Of a stretch of 64,000 nucleotides of DNA, positions 60,424 through 64,000 are shown piece after piece. Position 1 is the stretch's first letter. Each line of letters starts with the position of its first letter. The notes beneath the pieces are model-generated. The model was not told where the DNA came from. It did no database searches and worked only from the letters and a program-made list of their open reading frames with translations. This DNA comes from Acidobacteria bacterium AB60 (GTDB taxonomy: Bacteria > Acidobacteriota > Terriglobia > Terriglobales > Acidobacteriaceae), in the NCBI GenBank assembly GCA_008682415.1, contig VANK01000010.1, positions 62,001 through 126,000 on the forward strand, given 5' to 3'. The position numbers and the translations under genes are program-made.

Positions 60424-61401
60424 CTAGCGATGGCGGGCCAGCAGCATCATGATCAGCAGCAGAACCACGGGGATCAGCGCGAGTCCGCCGAAGTAGAGAA
60501 TCTTGCGCAGGCCGTGGCTTTTGCGCTTCTTCCATTCCCGCAATTCGATACGCTCGTCATCCACGCCGACCTGGTCCAGATGCTGCAAATCCGATGCAAA
60601 TTCGTGGGCGTGCGCGTAGCGGTTCTTCGCGTCGCGCTCGATGGCGCGATAGATCACCTCCTGCAGCTGCGGCGAGATGGAGGGCTCCAGCTCGCGCGGA
60701 GGCGTGGGGTAGTTCAGGAGGCGGTCGTTGATCACCTCCATCGGCGACGAGCCCTTGAACGGCAGCTTGCCGGTCAGCATCTCGTAGAGGATCACGCCCA
60801 TGGCGTAGATATCGGAGCGGCCGTCGCCGCGCTTTCCCTTCACCTGCTCGGGAGAGATGTAGTTCGGCGTGCCCAGCGCCGCGGTCAGGTTGGCATAGGT
60901 CAGCCGCTTGGCCGCGGTGTCTCCCGCGATTCCGAAGTCGATCAGCTTGATGTTGTCCTGGGCATCCACCATGATGTTCTCCGGCTTCAGATCGCGGTGC
61001 ACGACGCCGTTCTGGTGGATGTACTCGAGCGCCTCCAGCACTTCGATGGCGATGCGGATGGCTCTCTGCGGATCGATGCGCCCCTCGTCGAGGATGGAGC
61101 GGAGCAGGCGCCCCTCGCACCACTCCATCACCATGTAAATGCGCGAGCGCTTCTCGCCGCCGAAGACGCGCATCACGCGCGGATGGTTGAGCTTCTCGCC
61201 GATTGCCGACTCGCGCTGAAACCGGTCGAAGAGCACCGGGTCGGCTTCCAGGTCGGGATGCGGAATCTTCAGCGCAACCGGGCGGTCATCGCGCGTGTCC
61301 ACGGCGCGGTAGATGCTCGCCATCCCGCTGCGGGCCACGGGCGCCTCGATGCGATACCAGTCCACCATTGCGCCCGGTTCCAGGGGATCAAAAAAGCCCA
61401 T
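60424..61401 (-). CDS. Membrane-anchored Ser/Thr protein kinase (Hanks type)
   Basis: A 325-residue kinase. The Gly-rich loop is imperfect (VARSGMASIYRAVD); ATP-binding Lys is in VALKIPH; catalytic loop VVHRDLKPENIM; metal-binding DFG in KLIDFGIAG; activation segment ends in LGTPNYISPEQVKG. A basic segment (REWKKRKSHGLRK) leads to one C-terminal membrane helix (ILYFGGLALIPVVLLLIMML), and only a few residues remain outside, so there is no extracellular sensor. The PP2C gene 84 bases upstream on the same strand is its likely antagonist. Confidence 0.9.
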   Translation of the reverse strand: MGFFDPLEPGAMVDWYRIEAPVARSGMASIYRAVDTRDDRPVALKIPHPDLEADPVLFDRFQRESAIGEKLNHPRVMRVFGGEKRSRIYMVMEWCEGRLLRSILDEGRIDPQRAIRIAIEVLEALEYIHQNGVVHRDLKPENIMVDAQDNIKLIDFGIAGDTAAKRLTYANLTAALGTPNYISPEQVKGKRGDGRSDIYAMGVILYEMLTGKLPFKGSSPMEVINDRLLNYPTPPRELEPSISPQLQEVIYRAIERDAKNRYAHAHEFASDLQHLDQVGVDDERIELREWKKRKSHGLRKILYFGGLALIPVVLLLIMMLLARHR

Positions 61402-61485
61402 CTGCGCGCCGCTCTCCTGAAGGATATCTACTCTCTACTCTATCGGGAACACGTGCGCCAAAGATAAGGAAAGCGTAAGACCCGC

Positions 61486-62292
61486 TCAGGAGGGCAAGCG
61501 GTAGGGGCGCCCCCGGTACATGCCCACTTTTTCCACCGAGCGCACCCGGATCACCTGCGCCGTCGTGTTGTCATTCCCGTCGACCTCCACGGCCCGGGCC
61601 ACGAGTTCCTGGGCGATGGCGTTGATGTCCTTGCCGTTCTGCGAGGCAATGGCCGCGAGCTCGCGGGTGGGAAGCTCGTCATGAACGCCGTCGCTGCACA
61701 GCACCAGGGTGTCTCCGGGCTCCACCGCAATCGTGTTCGTCTCGGGAGCCACAAACATCTCCGGTCCCAGCGACTTGATGAGAACGTGGCGCGAATCCGA
61801 CTCGGCGATATCTTCCGCTGAGATCAAGCCCAGCTTGCGCTGCTGATTCACCAGCGTATGGTCGTCGGTGATCTGGCGGGCCCGCCCGTTGCGCACCAGG
61901 TAGCAGCGCGAATCCCCCACGTGCGAGATCACCGCCTGGTCATAGCGCAGGGCGCAGGTCACCAGCGTTGTCGCCATGCTCTTTCCGCGGTACTGCGGCT
62001 GCAACCGGCAATCGTGCACCGCCGCGTTGGCGTGCTGCACCAGGCGCGGCAACAGGCCGTTCAGCAGCGTTCCGTGCTGCGCCTGCGCGAACTCCTCGGT
62101 GATGATCTTGACGGCGGTGGCGGAGGCCACCTCTCCCAGGTCCGAGCCGCCGACGCCGTCCGCCACCGCGAACAGGTAGCCCAGCGCACGCGCCTCCTGG
62201 CGCGACGAGGGGATAAACGATCCCATGAAATCTTCGTTATTGGTCCGAACTTTCCCCGGATCGGTCGCCTGACCGAACTGTATATCCAGCAT
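61486..62292 (-). CDS. PP2C-type Ser/Thr phosphatase (Stp)
   Basis: A 268-residue metal-dependent phosphatase. Motifs are TNNEDFMGSF, VADGVGGSDLGEVAS, ATTLVTCALRY, VISHVGDSRCYLVRNG, LVLCSDGVHDELP and DNTTAQVIRV, which together give the acidic residues of the Mn/Mg site. It would dephosphorylate substrates of the adjacent kinase. It has no membrane segment. Start ATG 62292; the gene precedes the kinase in the same direction and probably shares its transcript. Confidence 0.92.
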   Translation of the reverse strand: MLDIQFGQATDPGKVRTNNEDFMGSFIPSSRQEARALGYLFAVADGVGGSDLGEVASATAVKIITEEFAQAQHGTLLNGLLPRLVQHANAAVHDCRLQPQYRGKSMATTLVTCALRYDQAVISHVGDSRCYLVRNGRARQITDDHTLVNQQRKLGLISAEDIAESDSRHVLIKSLGPEMFVAPETNTIAVEPGDTLVLCSDGVHDELPTRELAAIASQNGKDINAIAQELVARAVEVDGNDNTTAQVIRVRSVEKVGMYRGRPYRLPS

Positions 62293-62354
62293 GGACGATG
62301 CCGCCTGAAGATTATCTTGCCTGATGTTCTTTGAAAGTTCGGATGAGCATAGGT

Positions 62355-62414
62355 CAAAAATGCCACCGGGTGGCCCCCTTCCGTCGCCGGTTAAGCGGGG
62401 AAGGGAGCCACCCG
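62355..62414 (-). terminator. Intrinsic terminator after the amino-acid permease gene
   Basis: CGGGTGGC pairs with GCCACCCG and an inner CCCTTCC with GGAAGGG, with one mismatch between. On the minus strand TTTTT follows (A-run 62355-62359). Confidence 0.85.
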
Positions 62415-62433
62415 ATGTGAAGCAAACTTGAGG

Positions 62434-64000
62434 TTATTGAGAGACAGCGGCCTTCTTGTCCAGCAGGATGGCCTTGCCCTTCTTCTTCGAGCTCTTCATG
62501 AAGTAGTAGGCGCCGTACAGGCCCCACAACCCGGAGATGGCCAGCGCCGTCAGCGGTTCCAGCTTGGTGCCCATGTTGAAGAACGGTCCAACCACGTACA
62601 CCGCCATGCAGGTCAGGTTGGCCAGCAGCCCGAAGCCCGGAATCAGCGTGTGCAGCAGGAAGTTGTGATCCGGCCGGTTGTGGTACGCCACCATGCACAG
62701 GAAGCAGCTCAACCCGTACAGGATGAAGGTGCCGAAGTTTGAAGTGAGCGTGATCGAAAGCAGTGAGTTCGGCAGCTTGGCCAGCGTGTCGTGCGGCAGG
62801 TACCCGAAGCTCGAGAATATGTTGTGCGGGAGCGCTGCGATGGTGGCGTCTGTGGGCGCCGAGGCATCGGCGAACACCAGCGACACCGCCACGCATCCGA
62901 TGACCGCGGAGATGGCCGCCAGCGTCCAGATGGCCCGGCGCGGGCTCAGCGACTCGGCGTGCAGCAGGCCGAAGTGCTCGGGAGCCTCATCGTCCTTGCC
63001 CATCGCGTAGGTCACGCGGGCGCCGGTGTTCATGCAGCTCAGCGTGGTTCCGATAAGAGCCAGGAACACCGTGAAAGCCTCGGTCAGCATGAAGTACTTG
63101 CCGTGGCCCTGGCCCAGCAGGTTGTCGCCGACGACGATCATCATGTCGCCGATCGGGGCCGCCGACCCCGCTGCGCTCTGCATGGTGTAGCCCGAGTTGA
63201 GGAAGTAGTTGGCTGCGAAGTACTCGAACAGGTAGCAGAGCAGGCCCTGGATCAGCAGCGACGCAATAACCGCGATCGGGATGTGCTTGGTCGGATTCTT
63301 CGCCTCGCCGCCCATTGCGGTCACCGATTCGAATCCCACCAGGATCAGGATGGCCACCGTCGCCTGGATGAAGACCCAGCTGACCTTGTGCACGCCCACC
63401 ACGGAACCGGCGGTGGGGTGGGTCAGGATGTTGCCGCTCGCATCGGTCGCCGGATAGTCGATGGTGAAGGGAACCGGCTTGCCGCTCTTATCCAGCTGCG
63501 GCGTGGGAACCCCGCTGGCATCGCGGACGATCGAGCCGTCCTTCGCCGTGGCGAACTGGTAGTTATAGGTCGAGAGCGACTGCCCGTCGTAGTTCAGGGC
63601 CGGAGCGCCTGCCGGATGGCTGGAGCGATAGCCCAGCGCCAGAACGCTGAACACCACCAGAGCCGAGATCTGCACGATGTTGATCGCCAGGTTCACGGCC
63701 GTTGACGCGCCCGCGCCCTTGGAGGCAATCCACGCCACAAAGAAAGAGAACACGATGGCAACCAACGCCATAAACAGCGGCCCGGGGTTCGAACCGCTCA
63801 GGAACGACGGAAACAGGAAGCCCACCACGTAGCCGACAAAGATGCCGGTGGTGGCGACCATCACCCCAGGATAGACCCAGTAGTACAGGTGCGAGCCCCA
63901 GCCCACGATGAACTTCGCGATACGCGCATATTTGAACGCGCCATCCTTCGAGAGCATCGCCTGCTCGGCGTAGTAGTAGCTCGATCCGGTACCCGGATAC
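62434..64000 (-). CDS. APC-superfamily amino-acid permease, N-terminal part outside window
   Basis: The frame is open to the window end, so at least 521 residues are present and the N-terminus is missing. The first visible part reads YPGTGSSYYYAEQAML, the unwound-helix region near the start of APC transporters; GFESVTAMGGEAKNPTKHIP is the conserved cytoplasmic loop motif. About ten helices are visible. Between two helices lies a hydrophilic insert of about 75 residues (from NYDGQSLSTYNYQFAT to TAGSVVGVHKVSW), long for the family and probably periplasmic. Substrate unknown; proximity to the glutamine synthetases suggests amino-acid or amine uptake, but that is only inference. Confidence 0.85.
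   Translation of the reverse strand, partial: YPGTGSSYYYAEQAMLSKDGAFKYARIAKFIVGWGSHLYYWVYPGVMVATTGIFVGYVVGFLFPSFLSGSNPGPLFMALVAIVFSFFVAWIASKGAGASTAVNLAINIVQISALVVFSVLALGYRSSHPAGAPALNYDGQSLSTYNYQFATAKDGSIVRDASGVPTPQLDKSGKPVPFTIDYPATDASGNILTHPTAGSVVGVHKVSWVFIQATVAILILVGFESVTAMGGEAKNPTKHIPIAVIASLLIQGLLCYLFEYFAANYFLNSGYTMQSAAGSAAPIGDMMIVVGDNLLGQGHGKYFMLTEAFTVFLALIGTTLSCMNTGARVTYAMGKDDEAPEHFGLLHAESLSPRRAIWTLAAISAVIGCVAVSLVFADASAPTDATIAALPHNIFSSFGYLPHDTLAKLPNSLLSITLTSNFGTFILYGLSCFLCMVAYHNRPDHNFLLHTLIPGFGLLANLTCMAVYVVGPFFNMGTKLEPLTALAISGLWGLYGAYYFMKSSKKKGKAILLDKKAAVSQ

Noticed and set aside
1..64000. tRNA, rRNA and tmRNA genes
   Set aside because: No conserved stems or CCA-ended cloverleaf were noticed by eye; a covariance search would be needed to exclude them fully.

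Overview
The window is a GC-rich bacterial chromosome segment. The gene content points to an acidobacterium, probably class Terriglobia. The main clues are an 825-residue MacB/FtsX permease of the acidobacterial 'ADOP' type, a small DUF2934 protein, a TonB-dependent receptor with an N-terminal carboxypeptidase-regulatory domain, an ECF sigma factor paired with a YCII/DGPF protein, and heptanucleotide repeats between genes. This assignment is inference; there is no rRNA gene in the window to test it. I saw no tRNA, CRISPR array or intact insertion sequence.

Region 1 (1-16193, all +) is an exopolysaccharide locus of Wzx/Wzy type: a truncated GT2, a YdjC-deacetylase/GT2 fusion, a FemAB/GNAT-like acyltransferase, an asparagine-synthase-like protein without its glutaminase cysteine, a Wzy-like polymerase/ligase, a Wzx flippase, a GT4, a secreted beta-helix protein, a Wza-like export protein and a Wzc-like copolymerase with a degenerate P-loop and a very long proline-rich tail. 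Region 2 (16194-25716) holds phoU, dps, a phosphate acyltransferase, the ADOP permease, a xylulokinase, a NagX-like membrane acetyltransferase and a secreted acidobacterial protein.

Region 3 (25746-29716) is a stress or oxygen-response group: a tandem UspA protein, an orphan cyclic-nucleotide-binding protein, an Fnr-type regulator with cysteines suited to an Fe-S cluster, and a divergent second Usp gene broken by one in-frame stop. Three GTGA-N6-TCAC dyads lie in front of its three transcription units. Region 4 (29717-44306) is mixed: repeat-rich spacers, the ECF sigma/DGPF pair, dapA, gltX, two small membrane proteins, a cytochrome c, the TonB receptor, an orphan PD-(D/E)XK-type protein, a frameshifted remnant and a pentaheme cytochrome c with TPRs.

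Region 5 (44569-57562) is a complex I operon, nuoABCD-IHJKLMMN. It has no nuoEFG, it has two nuoM genes, and a four-helix-bundle (bIVP/S23-type) gene flanked by inverted repeat arrays sits between nuoD and nuoI. Region 6 (57634-64000, all -) has two glutamine synthetases of different type, a Ser/Thr kinase, its likely partner PP2C phosphatase, and an amino-acid permease cut by the window end.

The most unusual feature is the set of heptamer arrays (GTGRTCA, GGGAAYA and GGGCCRA types). Many contain exactly four units (28 bp), and most begin at, inside or just after a stop codon.
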